Source: TK10-74A sp965217625
GTDB taxonomy: Bacteria > Chloroflexota > Dehalococcoidia > Bin125
Assembly (NCBI GenBank): GCA_965217625.1
Contig: OZ244557.1
Location: forward strand, 2,232,001-2,296,000
Reading direction: 5' to 3'
DNA length: 64,000 bases
Notes under the pieces: model-generated
What the model was told of the DNA's origin: nothing
Database searches by the model: none
What the model saw: only the letters and a program-made list of their open reading frames with translations
Shown: piece after piece, positions 48,275-56,588 of the stretch
Layout of the letters: every line of letters begins with the position of its first letter
How positions within the stretch are numbered: the first letter of the stretch is position 1
Translations under genes and position numbers: made by a program

Positions 48275-50545
48275 ATGGTCACCACCGAAAAGCCCGCTTA
48301 CAAGGTCGTTGGCACTCGCCCCATTCGTCATGACGGCGTCGACAAGGTCATCGGCCGGGCCGAGTACGGCGCCGACGTGCGCCTGCCGGGCATGCTGTCC
48401 GGCGCGGTCCTGCGCAGCCCCCACGCCCACGCCCGCATCCTGGGCATCGACAGCAGCCGCGCCGAAGCCCATCCCGGCGTGCGCGCCGTCGTCACCCACG
48501 CCGACTTCCCGTCCGCGGAGGGCGACGGCTCGGAGGACGCCGGCGAAGTCGGGAGCGCGGACAACGTGCTCGCGCGCGACCGCGTGCTCTACGTCGGGCA
48601 CGCCGTCGCCGCCGTCGCGGCCGTCGACCAGCACACCGCGGAGGACGCGCTGGCCCTGATCGACGTCCAGTACGAGGTCCTGCCGCACGTCATGGACGTC
48701 CGCGACGCCATGCTCGACGGCGCGCCCATCCTCGACGAGACGCGCCGCACGGCCGAGCCGGACGGCTCCACGGGCGACACGCCCACGAACGTCGCGCTGC
48801 ACATCCACCACGAAAAGGGCGACGTGGAGGCGGGCTTCGCCGCCGCCGACCTCGTCATCGAGCGCGAGTACCGGACGACGATGGCCCACCAGGGCTACAT
48901 CGAGCCGCACAACAGCACCGCCTACTGGAACAAGGACAACGAGCTCACGATCTGGACCAGCACGCAGGGCCTGTTCGCCGTCCGCGACAGCGTCGCCGGG
49001 ATGCTGAGCTTGCCGGTGAAGAGCGTCAAGGTGCAGCCGGTCGAGATCGGCGGCGGATTCGGCGGCAAGATCCCCGACTACCTCTCGCCCCCCGCCGCGC
49101 TGCTGTCCCGCAAGACCGGCAAGCCGGTCCAGCTCACGATGTCGCGCAAGGAGATCCTGGAGGCCACCGGCCCGACGTCGGGCACGTACGTGCGCATCAA
49201 GATCGGCGCCAAGCGCGACGGCACGTTCACCGCCCTCCAGGGCTGGATGGCCTACGAGGCCGGGGCCTACCCGGGCTCGCCCATGGGCGCGGGCGCCATG
49301 TGCGTCTTCGCGCCCTACGACTGCGAGAACCAGGTCGTCGATGGCTACGACGTGGTCCTCAACAAGCCGAAGACGGCCGCCTATCGGGCCCCCGGCGCGC
49401 CCGCTTCCGAGTACGCCGCCGAGTCGGTGATCGACGAGATCGCCGAGGCGCTCGATCGCGACCCCCTGGAGTTGCGGATGCAGAACTCCGCCGTGGAGGG
49501 CACGAGCCGCGCCGACGGCTTCACCTACGGCCCCATCGGCCACGAGCAGTGCCTGCAGACCGCCCAGGCCAGTCCGCACTACCAGTCGGAGCTGAGCGGG
49601 GAGAACCGCGGCCGCGGCGTGGCCTCCGGCTTCTGGTTCAACATCGGCTTCGAGACCAGCATGGCCGCGCAGGTCCAGGCCGACGGCACCGTGCCGCTGG
49701 TCATGGGCGCCGTCGACATCGGTGGCAGCCGCGCCTCCGCCGCGATGCAGCTCGCCGAGGCGCTGGGCATCGCCGCCGAGGACGTGAAGCCGCACATCGT
49801 CGACACCGACTCGGTCGGCTTCACCTTCCTCACCGGCGGCAGCCGCACGGCCTTCGCCAACGGCTGGGCCGCCTACGAGTGCGCCATGGACATCCGCCGC
49901 CAGCTGGAGGAGCGCGCCGCGACGATCTGGGACTGCGCGCGCGAGGACGTGGGCTACGGCGACGACGGCGTCATCCGCGGCCCCAACGACGAGGACGGCG
50001 CCGCCCAGCAGTTCAGCTTCCAGGAGCTGGCGGCCGAGCTGCCCAACACCGGCGGCGGCATCGTGGGCCGGGCCGACGTCTCGAAGACCAGCCACGGCCC
50101 CGCCTTCGCGACGCACATCGTCGATGTCGAGGTCGACCCCGAGACCGGCAAGGTCGACATCCTGCGCTACACCGCGATCCAGGACGCGGGCACCGCCATC
50201 CACCCCTCCTACGTGGAGGGGCAGATGCAGGGCGGCGCGGCGCAGGGCGTCGGCATGGCCCTCAACGAGGAGTACATCTGGGACGACAAGGGCCGGATGG
50301 TCAACTCGAGCCTGCTCGACTACCGCATGCCCACCGCGCTCGACCTGCCCATGCTCGACACGATCATCGTCGAGGTGCCCAACCCCGGGCATCCCTACGG
50401 CGTGCGCGGCGTGGGCGAGGTGCCCATCATCCCGCCGGCGCCGGCGCTGCACGCCGCGATCTACAACGCCATCGGCGAGCGCATGCGCACACTGCCGATG
50501 TCGCCGACGCGCATCCTGGAGCGCACGCTGCCGGACGACGACTAG
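48275..50545 (+). CDS. molybdenum hydroxylase, Mo-cofactor-binding large subunit
   Basis: 756 residues of the xanthine-dehydrogenase/aldehyde-oxidase large chain: RIDGVDKVIGRAEYGAD-like opening (RPIRHDGVDKVIGRAEYG), the Mo-pterin GGGFGGK near 259, and GVGEVP near 712 with the catalytic Glu. The active-site loop reads AAYRAPGAP near 368. This is neither AYxCSFR of CO dehydrogenase nor AYRGAGR of the form II proteins, so CO oxidation is unlikely. The shape fits hydroxylation of a heterocycle, aldehyde or aromatic acyl-CoA; the substrate is undetermined. The next gene encodes a MoaD/ThiS-like protein 44 bases on. Confidence 0.9.
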   Translation: MVTTEKPAYKVVGTRPIRHDGVDKVIGRAEYGADVRLPGMLSGAVLRSPHAHARILGIDSSRAEAHPGVRAVVTHADFPSAEGDGSEDAGEVGSADNVLARDRVLYVGHAVAAVAAVDQHTAEDALALIDVQYEVLPHVMDVRDAMLDGAPILDETRRTAEPDGSTGDTPTNVALHIHHEKGDVEAGFAAADLVIEREYRTTMAHQGYIEPHNSTAYWNKDNELTIWTSTQGLFAVRDSVAGMLSLPVKSVKVQPVEIGGGFGGKIPDYLSPPAALLSRKTGKPVQLTMSRKEILEATGPTSGTYVRIKIGAKRDGTFTALQGWMAYEAGAYPGSPMGAGAMCVFAPYDCENQVVDGYDVVLNKPKTAAYRAPGAPASEYAAESVIDEIAEALDRDPLELRMQNSAVEGTSRADGFTYGPIGHEQCLQTAQASPHYQSELSGENRGRGVASGFWFNIGFETSMAAQVQADGTVPLVMGAVDIGGSRASAAMQLAEALGIAAEDVKPHIVDTDSVGFTFLTGGSRTAFANGWAAYECAMDIRRQLEERAATIWDCAREDVGYGDDGVIRGPNDEDGAAQQFSFQELAAELPNTGGGIVGRADVSKTSHGPAFATHIVDVEVDPETGKVDILRYTAIQDAGTAIHPSYVEGQMQGGAAQGVGMALNEEYIWDDKGRMVNSSLLDYRMPTALDLPMLDTIIVEVPNPGHPYGVRGVGEVPIIPPAPALHAAIYNAIGERMRTLPMSPTRILERTLPDDD

Positions 50546-50589
50546 CGCCCCGCCGGCGGCGTACCGGGGAGCGAGGGGGGAGCGGTGGG

Positions 50590-50874
50590 ATGGCCGTCGT
50601 CATCGTGCCGCCGCTGCTGCGCGCGCTGACCGGCGACGCCGACCGCATCGAGGTCGAGGGCGCCACGCTGCGCCGCGTGATCAACGAGCTTGAGGCGCGC
50701 TACCCGGGTGTCAAGGCGCGCCTCGTGCAGGGCAACAAGATCCGGCCCGAGATCTCCATCGCGGTGAACGGCGGCATCGTCGCGGCGGGGCTCGTCGAGC
50801 CGATCGCGGAGAACGACGAGATCGTCATCATCCCGGCGATCTCCGGCGGCGCGGCCTCGCGCCACCGCCGCTGA
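50590..50874 (+). CDS. MoaD/ThiS-like ubiquitin-fold protein with C-terminal extension
   Basis: 94 residues of the beta-grasp sulfur-carrier family: a Leu/Arg-rich helix after GATLRRVINELEARYPGVK, ISIAVNGG, and NDEIVIIPAISGG. Sulfur carriers end exactly in Gly-Gly so the terminus can be adenylated and thiocarboxylated. Here Gly86-Gly87 is followed by seven residues, AASRHRR. Unless trimmed, it cannot function as a classical MoaD. Processing by a JAMM-type protease, as for QbsE-like proteins, or a non-carrier role are the options. The adjacent molybdoenzyme suggests a link to cofactor sulfur. Confidence 0.8.
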   Translation: MAVVIVPPLLRALTGDADRIEVEGATLRRVINELEARYPGVKARLVQGNKIRPEISIAVNGGIVAAGLVEPIAENDEIVIIPAISGGAASRHRR

Positions 50875-50887
50875 GTCCGCCGCCGCC

Positions 50888-51685
50888 ATGCCCACGCTCA
50901 CGCGCGACGCCTCCGTGCGCATCCCCTACGCGGTCGAGGGCGACGGCCCGGCCATCGTCCTGATCAACGGCGCGACGCTGCCGCTCGCCTTCTGGGACCC
51001 CGTCGCCGAGCGGCTGGCGTCGCGGGCGCGGGTTATCCGCTTCGACCAGCGCAACGCCGGCGCCAGCGACTTCGCCGGCAGCTTCTCCCTGCTCGACGTC
51101 GCCGCCGACGTGGACGCCCTGCTGCAGGCGCTCGACATCGAGCAAGCGGTCGTCGCCGGGCACGCCTGGGGTGGCCGCGTCGCTCAGGTCTTCGCCCGCG
51201 ACTACCCGCACCGGCTGCGCGGCCTCGTGGTCTGCGGCACGGGCGGCCAGCTGCCGCCCGACATCGAGCCGGCCTGGCTGCGCGAGATGGGCGCCGCCCG
51301 CAAGGCGTCCGATCGGGCGGCCTGGGACGACTGCATGACGCGCCTCTACTGCGCGCCCGGCTACCCCGGGCGTGACCCCGCCGGCTTCCGGGCCACCGGC
51401 GACGTGATCTGGAACGCGCCGCGCGTCCGCGCCGCCCGGCCCGACATGCGCATCGCGCCCAGCCCCAGCTACTGGGGCCGCGCCACGGCCCCGTCGCTGC
51501 TCGTCTACGCCGAGCACGACCGCTTCGGCACGCCCGCCAACGCCCAGGACTTGCACGCCCGTCTGCCGGGCTCACAGCTGGAGACGCTGCCGCAGGCCGG
51601 CCACCTCCTCGTCCGGGAGCAGCCCGACCGCGTCGCGGAGCTGATCGCCGCCTTCGTCGCCGGTCTGCCGCCCCTCGGCGATTAG
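50888..51685 (+). CDS. alpha/beta-hydrolase-fold protein lacking the nucleophile
   Basis: 265 residues with a full hydrolase fold: VRIPYAVEGDGPAIVLINGAT, FDQRNAGASDF, YAEHDRFGTP with the acid, and PQAGHLLVREQP with the His. The nucleophile elbow reads GHAWGG, placing Ala93 where Ser, Cys or Asp should be. The codon is GCC, so a single-base change from TCC could have produced it. HG in the oxyanion loop is also changed to NG. It may be a pseudoenzyme, a binding protein, or use a cofactor-free mechanism. It begins 13 bases after the MoaD-like gene, and its stop overlaps the convergent FIST gene. Confidence 0.8.
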   Translation: MPTLTRDASVRIPYAVEGDGPAIVLINGATLPLAFWDPVAERLASRARVIRFDQRNAGASDFAGSFSLLDVAADVDALLQALDIEQAVVAGHAWGGRVAQVFARDYPHRLRGLVVCGTGGQLPPDIEPAWLREMGAARKASDRAAWDDCMTRLYCAPGYPGRDPAGFRATGDVIWNAPRVRAARPDMRIAPSPSYWGRATAPSLLVYAEHDRFGTPANAQDLHARLPGSQLETLPQAGHLLVREQPDRVAELIAAFVAGLPPLGD

Positions 51686-52989
51686 ACCCCCGAGGGCGGC
51701 GCCTCGTCCGGGCCGGGCGTCGTCAGCAGGGCGATGCTGGCCGTGAAGCCGTGCAGGTAGTTGGCGCCCCCCACCGGCCCGATCTCGCCGTTGCAGAACA
51801 GCCCCGCCGTCGGGATCGGCCCCAGCGCCTCGGCGACCGCCGCCGCGTCGTGGTGCGGCGTGCCGAACAGGCCCTGCCCGCGCCCGTTGCAGGCGCACAG
51901 CACCGACCCCAGCACGACCTCCCCCTCGTCGATCGCCGCCCGCGCGGCGGCCAGATGCGCGCGCAGGTCATCGTCGGCGGCGTCGGCGTCGCGGAACTGG
52001 AACTGGAACGTCTGGCCCACGCGGGGCATGGCGCTGATCGCGATCGCGCCCGTGTTCCGGTCGACGCCCACGATGTTGCGGATCAGGTAGTCGCCGCGGC
52101 CGTGCTGCTCGCGGTATTCGTCCATCGCCAGCCCGACGAGCAGGTTGTAGCCCACGCGATCGCGCGTCGCGCTGTCCAGCTCGGCCAGCATCTCCTTGAG
52201 CACGTCCAGCGCCGGCCGCGACCCGATCGACTGCACCAGGTTGCGCTCGCAGGCCGTGATCGTCAGCGGGCGGCCCAGCGGCTCCGCGCCCTGCGCCACG
52301 ATCGGCCGCACCCGCAGCCCCTTGATGCCCAGCAACACGGCCCCGTCCTCGTAGGCCTTCCCGTCCAGGAAGAGCGCCGTGCCGACGTCGCGGTTGTGCG
52401 CCGACGCCATCCCGCCCATCAGCACGATGTCGGACAGCCGCCCCTGCAGCCCCTGCACGAGGTTGTCGGTGTTAAGGCTGAACGGGTCCGAGAAGATCAG
52501 CCAGGTGTCCGCGCCCGACGCAGGCAGCGCGGCCAGGTCCTCCTCCGTCGTGATGCCGGGGATCACCGCGATCGGCGTGAACTCCGCCTCCGGCATCGCC
52601 AGCGTCAGCACCGACAGCGCCGCCCCGTCCTCCGCCTCCACGCCGCTGCCGATCACGCTCTGGCCCGTGCAGCCGATCAGGTGCCGCGCCTGCAGGCCCT
52701 CGCGCAGCCGCTGGCTGAGCTCCCCATGGTGACCGAAGAGCGAGTCGGCGAAGACGATCGCCAAGTCGACCGGCCCCTGCCCCCCCAAGTCCTCGATGAT
52801 CGCCTCCGCCGCCTCCTGCCAGGTGTCGCCGCCGCGCAGCGCCGCGCGGGCGCGGGCCGTGCCGGCGGTCACGCTGGCCGAGGCGGCCAGCGGCGTGTCG
52901 TCCTCCATCAGGTTCATCGGGTCGATGTCGGTCTCCGTGCGCGGCTGGGACGCGGCATCGCGGGTCTGGGCTGGTTCACCGTCGGGCAT
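51682..52989 (-). CDS. FIST-domain sensory protein
   Basis: 435 residues. FIST_N covers about 50-230 (LAIVFADSLFGHHGELSQRLREGL, HLIGCTGQSVIG) and FIST_C about 250-410 (YLIRNIVGVDRNTGAIAI, LGSVLCACNGRGQGLFG, PTAGLFCNGEIGPVGG). The family is thought to bind small ligands such as amino acids and feed signalling or F-box-type partners. Here it stands without a fused kinase or cyclase. The first 45 residues are disordered and acidic. GGAGGAG precedes ATG 52989. It converges on the alpha/beta-hydrolase-like gene. Confidence 0.85.
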   Translation of the reverse strand: MPDGEPAQTRDAASQPRTETDIDPMNLMEDDTPLAASASVTAGTARARAALRGGDTWQEAAEAIIEDLGGQGPVDLAIVFADSLFGHHGELSQRLREGLQARHLIGCTGQSVIGSGVEAEDGAALSVLTLAMPEAEFTPIAVIPGITTEEDLAALPASGADTWLIFSDPFSLNTDNLVQGLQGRLSDIVLMGGMASAHNRDVGTALFLDGKAYEDGAVLLGIKGLRVRPIVAQGAEPLGRPLTITACERNLVQSIGSRPALDVLKEMLAELDSATRDRVGYNLLVGLAMDEYREQHGRGDYLIRNIVGVDRNTGAIAISAMPRVGQTFQFQFRDADAADDDLRAHLAAARAAIDEGEVVLGSVLCACNGRGQGLFGTPHHDAAAVAEALGPIPTAGLFCNGEIGPVGGANYLHGFTASIALLTTPGPDEAPPSGV

Positions 52990-53099
52990 GGCGCTCCTCC
53001 TGCTCCTGGTGGGCTGCTCCCGGCGAGTGTAGCGACGCGCGCGCCCCGTGGATCGCCGCACGCCCGGCGCGACGCCCGGCCGGTCCCTACGATGGCCTC

Positions 53100-54020
53100 G
53101 TGCCCGGCAACACCACCGTCCCCGGCCCCGACGTCCTGCGCCCGATCGAGGACGCGGCCGTCGCGATCGCCCGCGAGGGCGGCGCGCTCATCCTCGACCG
53201 CTTCCGCTCCAGCATGACCGTCGAGTTCAAGGGCGGCCACAAGGACGACCCCGTCACCGAGGTCGACCGCGCCGTCGAGGCGCAGGTGCTGGAGCGCGTC
53301 AAGCGCGACTTCCCCGATCACGCCGTGCTGGGCGAGGAGGGGACCAATCACGGCGCGGCCGGCGCCGACTTCGTCTGGGCCATCGACCCGCTGGACGGCA
53401 CGACCAACTTCATCAACGGGCTGGGCATCTTCTGCTGTTCCATCGGGGTGCTCTGGCGCGGCATGCCGGTCGTCGGCGCGGTGTTCCTGCGCGGGGGTCG
53501 CCACGCCGTGGCCGGCGTGCACCACGCGCGCCGGGGCGGCGGCGCGTTCTTCGAGGGGGAGCCCTTCCGCTTCGAGGTCACGAGCCTGCCCGTCGGGTCG
53601 CGGGTGACTTCCATGCCGGCCGGCCTGACCGGCGTCGACGGTCGCCGCGGGCGGCATCAGTTCGGCACCGCGCGCACGCTGGGCAGCGCCGCCGCCGAGC
53701 TCGTCTTCACCGCCGAGGGCACGTTCCAGGTGGGCGTCTTCCACAGCCTGCGCATCTGGGACGTCGCCGCCGGCGCGGCGCTCTGCCGGGAGGCCGGGGC
53801 CGACGTCTGGACCCGGCCCGACCGCGGCGGGCCCTGGCGCCCGCTCGAGCACCTGCGCGGCGCGTCCGATCGCGCGCCCAGCCTGGACGAGCTGCGCGGC
53901 TGGAACGACTGGCTGGCGGCCGGCGAGCCGGGCCTGCTGCCGCACCTGCCGCGCGACCTGCAGCGGGCCCAATCCCCGCTCGCCGTGGCGCGGCGGATGA
54001 TCTTCGGCAAGGACGACTGA
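53100..54020 (+). CDS. inositol-monophosphatase family phosphatase
   Basis: 306 residues. GEEG near residue 78, WAIDPLDGTTNFINGL near 95 and IWDVAAGAALCREAGA near 218 supply the metal-binding acidic residues of the Mg-dependent, Li-sensitive phosphatase family. The family covers inositol phosphate, histidinol phosphate (HisN) and fructose 1,6-bisphosphate. No neighbour decides which, and no his genes are nearby. A C-terminal extension of about 50 residues beyond the core has no recognisable motif. It starts at GTG 53100. It is followed after 11 bases by the rRNA-methyltransferase-like gene. Confidence 0.88.
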   Translation: MPGNTTVPGPDVLRPIEDAAVAIAREGGALILDRFRSSMTVEFKGGHKDDPVTEVDRAVEAQVLERVKRDFPDHAVLGEEGTNHGAAGADFVWAIDPLDGTTNFINGLGIFCCSIGVLWRGMPVVGAVFLRGGRHAVAGVHHARRGGGAFFEGEPFRFEVTSLPVGSRVTSMPAGLTGVDGRRGRHQFGTARTLGSAAAELVFTAEGTFQVGVFHSLRIWDVAAGAALCREAGADVWTRPDRGGPWRPLEHLRGASDRAPSLDELRGWNDWLAAGEPGLLPHLPRDLQRAQSPLAVARRMIFGKDD

Positions 54021-54031
54021 GCCGCCGTCCC

Positions 54032-54736
54032 ATGCGCGTCGTGACGGGCAAGACCAGCGAGGAGATCCCGGCGGCCGAGTTCGGGCGCCGGGCCGCCGCC
54101 TACGCCACGCGCTGGCTCGACATCGGCGCCGGCGACGGCGCGCTCCCCTATCGGCTGGCGGGCCAGTTCCCCGACGTGCTCTGCCTGGGCCTCGATCCGA
54201 ACGCCGAGGCGATGGCCGCGAACGCGCGCCGCGCCCGGCGCAAGCCCGATCGCGGTGGGCGGGCCAACTGCCTCTACGTCGTGGCCGCCGTCGAGGCGCC
54301 GCCCCCGGACCTGGCCGGGCTGGCGGGGGCGATCACGATCAACTTCCCCTGGGCGCGGCTGCTCGAGATCGTGCTGGGGGCCCGTGACGACGGCTCCGGC
54401 CCGCTGGCGACGGCCGTGGCGGCGCTGGCCGCCCCCGACTGCGCGCTACAACTCCTGCTCAACGAGGTCACCGACCTGCCCGCCATCCCGACGGTCGCCC
54501 CCGCCATGCTGGCCGATCGGCTGACGCCGGCCTTGCTCGCGGTCGGCTTCGAGATTGACGCCAGCGAGTGGCTGCGGACGGATGCGCGCGTGCGCAGCCG
54601 CTGGGGCGGGCGGCTGATCCGCGGCAGCGGCCGGCGCGTCGTGCGGCTGCGGGCGTCGCGCGGCGCGCCCGGCGATCGCGTCCGCGCGATCCTGGATGCT
54701 GTCGCGCCGGAGGCGCGCAATCCAGGCGCGACGTAG
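54032..54736 (+). CDS. KamB/NpmA-like 16S rRNA (adenine-1408 N1) methyltransferase homologue
   Basis: 234 residues of the class I methyltransferase fold. WLDIGAGDGALPYRLA is the SAM loop, and LGLDPNAEAM ends strand beta2. GGRANCLYVVAAVEAPPPDL followed by INFPWARLLEIVLG aligns well by eye with KamB. The two tryptophans that clamp the flipped adenine are in place: Trp107 (FPWARLL) and Trp191 (SRWGGRL), against 107/197 in NpmA and 105/193 in KamB. Members methylate A1408 in helix 44 and give aminoglycoside resistance in producers. Here there is no antibiotic cluster nearby, so housekeeping modification or intrinsic resistance are both possible. Confidence 0.75.
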   Translation: MRVVTGKTSEEIPAAEFGRRAAAYATRWLDIGAGDGALPYRLAGQFPDVLCLGLDPNAEAMAANARRARRKPDRGGRANCLYVVAAVEAPPPDLAGLAGAITINFPWARLLEIVLGARDDGSGPLATAVAALAAPDCALQLLLNEVTDLPAIPTVAPAMLADRLTPALLAVGFEIDASEWLRTDARVRSRWGGRLIRGSGRRVVRLRASRGAPGDRVRAILDAVAPEARNPGAT

Positions 54737-54746
54737 GCCGCGTGTC

Positions 54747-55595
54747 CTAGCCCTGCCGCTCCTCGATGATCTTCGTGAGCCGCTCCAGCTCCGGCATCAC
54801 CTCCTCCGCGCCCGCCGAGGGCAGCCGGAAGATGCAGCGCGCGACGCCCATCTGCTCGTAGGCGTCGAGGTCCTCCGGCTCCGCGCCGAAGACCGACGTG
54901 GGGATCGCGTCGGCGTCGCGGCCCAGCGCTGTGGCCCGCTCGCGGATGTCGGCCATGCCGCGCTCGATGCGGTCGGGCCGCGGCATGTTGGGCAGCCAGC
55001 CGTCGCCCCACTCAGCGACGCGCTGCCGCGCCCAGCGGCTGCCCGCCCCGATGTACACCGGCGGGTGCGGCGACTGCACCGGCTTCGGGTAGCTGTAGGT
55101 CCGCGGGATGCTCACGTAGCGGCCGTGGTATTCGGCCTCCTCCTCGGTCCACAGCGCCTTCATCGCCGCCACGCGTTCGGCCGTCACCTGCCAGCGCTGC
55201 TCGAACGGCGTCCCCAGCGGCTCCATCTCCTCCCGCAGCCAGCCCGCGCCGATCCCGAACAGGAAGCGCCCGCCCGACATCAGGTCCAGCGTCGCGATGC
55301 GCTTGGCCAGCGCGATCGGCTCATGCTCGGTGACTAGGCAGATGCCCGTGCCGACCTTCAGCGTCGTCGTCTTGGCCGCGACCCCGGCCAGCAGCGTGAA
55401 CGGGTCCTGGCAGCGGAAGTACGGCTCCGGCAGCGATCCGTCCGCAGTTCCGGGGAACGGCGTCTCGCGGCGCACCGGCATGTGTACGTGCTCGGGCACC
55501 CAGAACGAGTCGAAGCCGCGCGCCTCGACCTCCGGCCCCAGCTCGAGCGCCGGGATCGCCTTGTCGGTCGCGAAGATGAAGATTCCGTAGTCCAT
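54747..55595 (-). CDS. LLM-class flavin/F420-dependent oxidoreductase
   Basis: 282 residues, TIGR03619-like. EARGFDSFWVPEHVHMP opens the barrel, then LKVGTGICLVTEHEPIALAKRIATLDLMSGGRFLFGIGAGWLREEM, the most diagnostic run. SPHPPVYIGAGSRWARQRVAEWGDGWLP follows. GAGWLREEMEPLG is typical of F420-linked members. The substrate is unknown. It is the third member of this superfamily in the window. It lies downstream of menG on the same strand with a 54-base gap, so it may share that transcript. Confidence 0.87.
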   Translation of the reverse strand: MDYGIFIFATDKAIPALELGPEVEARGFDSFWVPEHVHMPVRRETPFPGTADGSLPEPYFRCQDPFTLLAGVAAKTTTLKVGTGICLVTEHEPIALAKRIATLDLMSGGRFLFGIGAGWLREEMEPLGTPFEQRWQVTAERVAAMKALWTEEEAEYHGRYVSIPRTYSYPKPVQSPHPPVYIGAGSRWARQRVAEWGDGWLPNMPRPDRIERGMADIRERATALGRDADAIPTSVFGAEPEDLDAYEQMGVARCIFRLPSAGAEEVMPELERLTKIIEERQG

Positions 55596-55649
55596 CGCTG
55601 CTCCTGTGCCTGTGCGTCGTCGCGTCGGGCGCGGGCGTCGTCCGAGAGG

Positions 55650-56435
55650 CTAGCGGCTCCGGCCCCCGTCTGCGCCCGGCTTGCGGCCGGTGTGCAGCGC
55701 GACGGCGCCCAGCCCCATGCGCTCGTAACCCGCCTCCTCCGCGCCCGCCGCGCGCAGCAGCGCGACCATCGCCTCGGCGTCGGGATGGCCCTCCAGCGAG
55801 CGCCGCAGGTAGCAGTAGGCCGACCGCCGCCCCGACGCCCAGCCCGCCGCCGGCGTCACCAGCCGCTCGACGCCGAAGCGCGTCAGCGTGCCCAGCGGGC
55901 CGGGCGGCGCGTGCGTCATGTCGAGCGCCACCAGCCGGCCGCCGGGCCGCAGCACGCGCAGCATCTCGGCGAACGCGGCCGGCAGGCTGGTCAGATTGCG
56001 CAGCAGGAAGCCGCTGGTCACCGCGTCGAAGCAGTCGTCGGCGAATGGCAACTGCAGCGCGTCGCTCAGCAGCCAGCGCAGGACCCCGTCGTCGGCGCCC
56101 GCCTTGCGACGCCCGGCCACCAGCATCGGCCGGGCGAAGTCGCTCGCGACCACCCGGGCCACGCCGGCGCGGCGCAGGTCGCTGGCCAGATCGCCGGTGC
56201 CCGTCCCCAGGTCGAGCACGATGCCCCCGCGCGCCCCCGTCCCGTCGAGGGCGGCGCGCACGGCCCGCCGCCGCCAGCGACCATCCATGCCGCCCGTCAT
56301 CAGCCGGTTCATCAGGTCGTAGCGCGGCACGATCTGCGAGAACATCGATCGCACCTCGGCCGCCCGCGCGCCGGGCGGCAGCGGCGCCGCGACGCCGGGG
56401 GCGGGGCGCAAGGGCGTCGGATCTGGCTGCGGCAT
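55650..56435 (-). CDS. menG: demethylmenaquinone methyltransferase (UbiE/MenG family)
   Basis: 261 residues. MFSQIVPRYDLMNRLMTGGMDGRWRR near residue 31 is the family signature. VLDLGTGTGDLASDLRRAG is the SAM-binding loop, and DALQLPFADDCFDAVTSGFLLRNL and LRPGGRLVALDM follow. It puts the C2 methyl on demethylmenaquinone, finishing menaquinone. The assignment is supported by menB and menA on the other side of the TetR gene. The N-terminal 28 residues are Pro/Ala-rich and probably disordered. It is divergent from the TetR gene; the palindromic operator between them could affect both. Confidence 0.85.
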   Translation of the reverse strand: MPQPDPTPLRPAPGVAAPLPPGARAAEVRSMFSQIVPRYDLMNRLMTGGMDGRWRRRAVRAALDGTGARGGIVLDLGTGTGDLASDLRRAGVARVVASDFARPMLVAGRRKAGADDGVLRWLLSDALQLPFADDCFDAVTSGFLLRNLTSLPAAFAEMLRVLRPGGRLVALDMTHAPPGPLGTLTRFGVERLVTPAAGWASGRRSAYCYLRRSLEGHPDAEAMVALLRAAGAEEAGYERMGLGAVALHTGRKPGADGGRSR

Positions 56436-56536
56436 CTAGGTCTCTCCGTGCTCCGCCCGCGACGGCCAACGCGCGCCGGTCGGCCGGCCCAGCGACGCAC
56501 CGGGTTTGTACACCGGGAGGGCGGCTGGTAGCGTAA

Positions 56537-56562
56537 CAAAACCGACCGGCCGGTCGGTTTTG
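56537..56562. promoter_or_regulatory. perfect 26-base palindrome, TetR operator
   Basis: Half site CCGGTCGGTTTTG (56550-56562) is mirrored exactly at 56537-56549. It ends 26 bases before the TetR start. A -35-like TTGTAC (56506-56511) and a weak -10 (56529-56534) lie just upstream, so a bound dimer would sit at the transcription start. The ACCGAC-type core is a common TetR-family target. The rest of the 153-base gap also holds a partial CCGGTCGG near 56476. Confidence 0.85.
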
Positions 56563-56588
56563 CGGCCGGTCCCGCCCGCGAGTCGCCC

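Noticed and set aside
46833..50545. Carbon monoxide dehydrogenase (cox) operon
   Set aside because: Gene order matches, but the large subunit lacks the AYxCSFR loop required for the Mo-Cu site, and no coxD/E/F-like genes are present.
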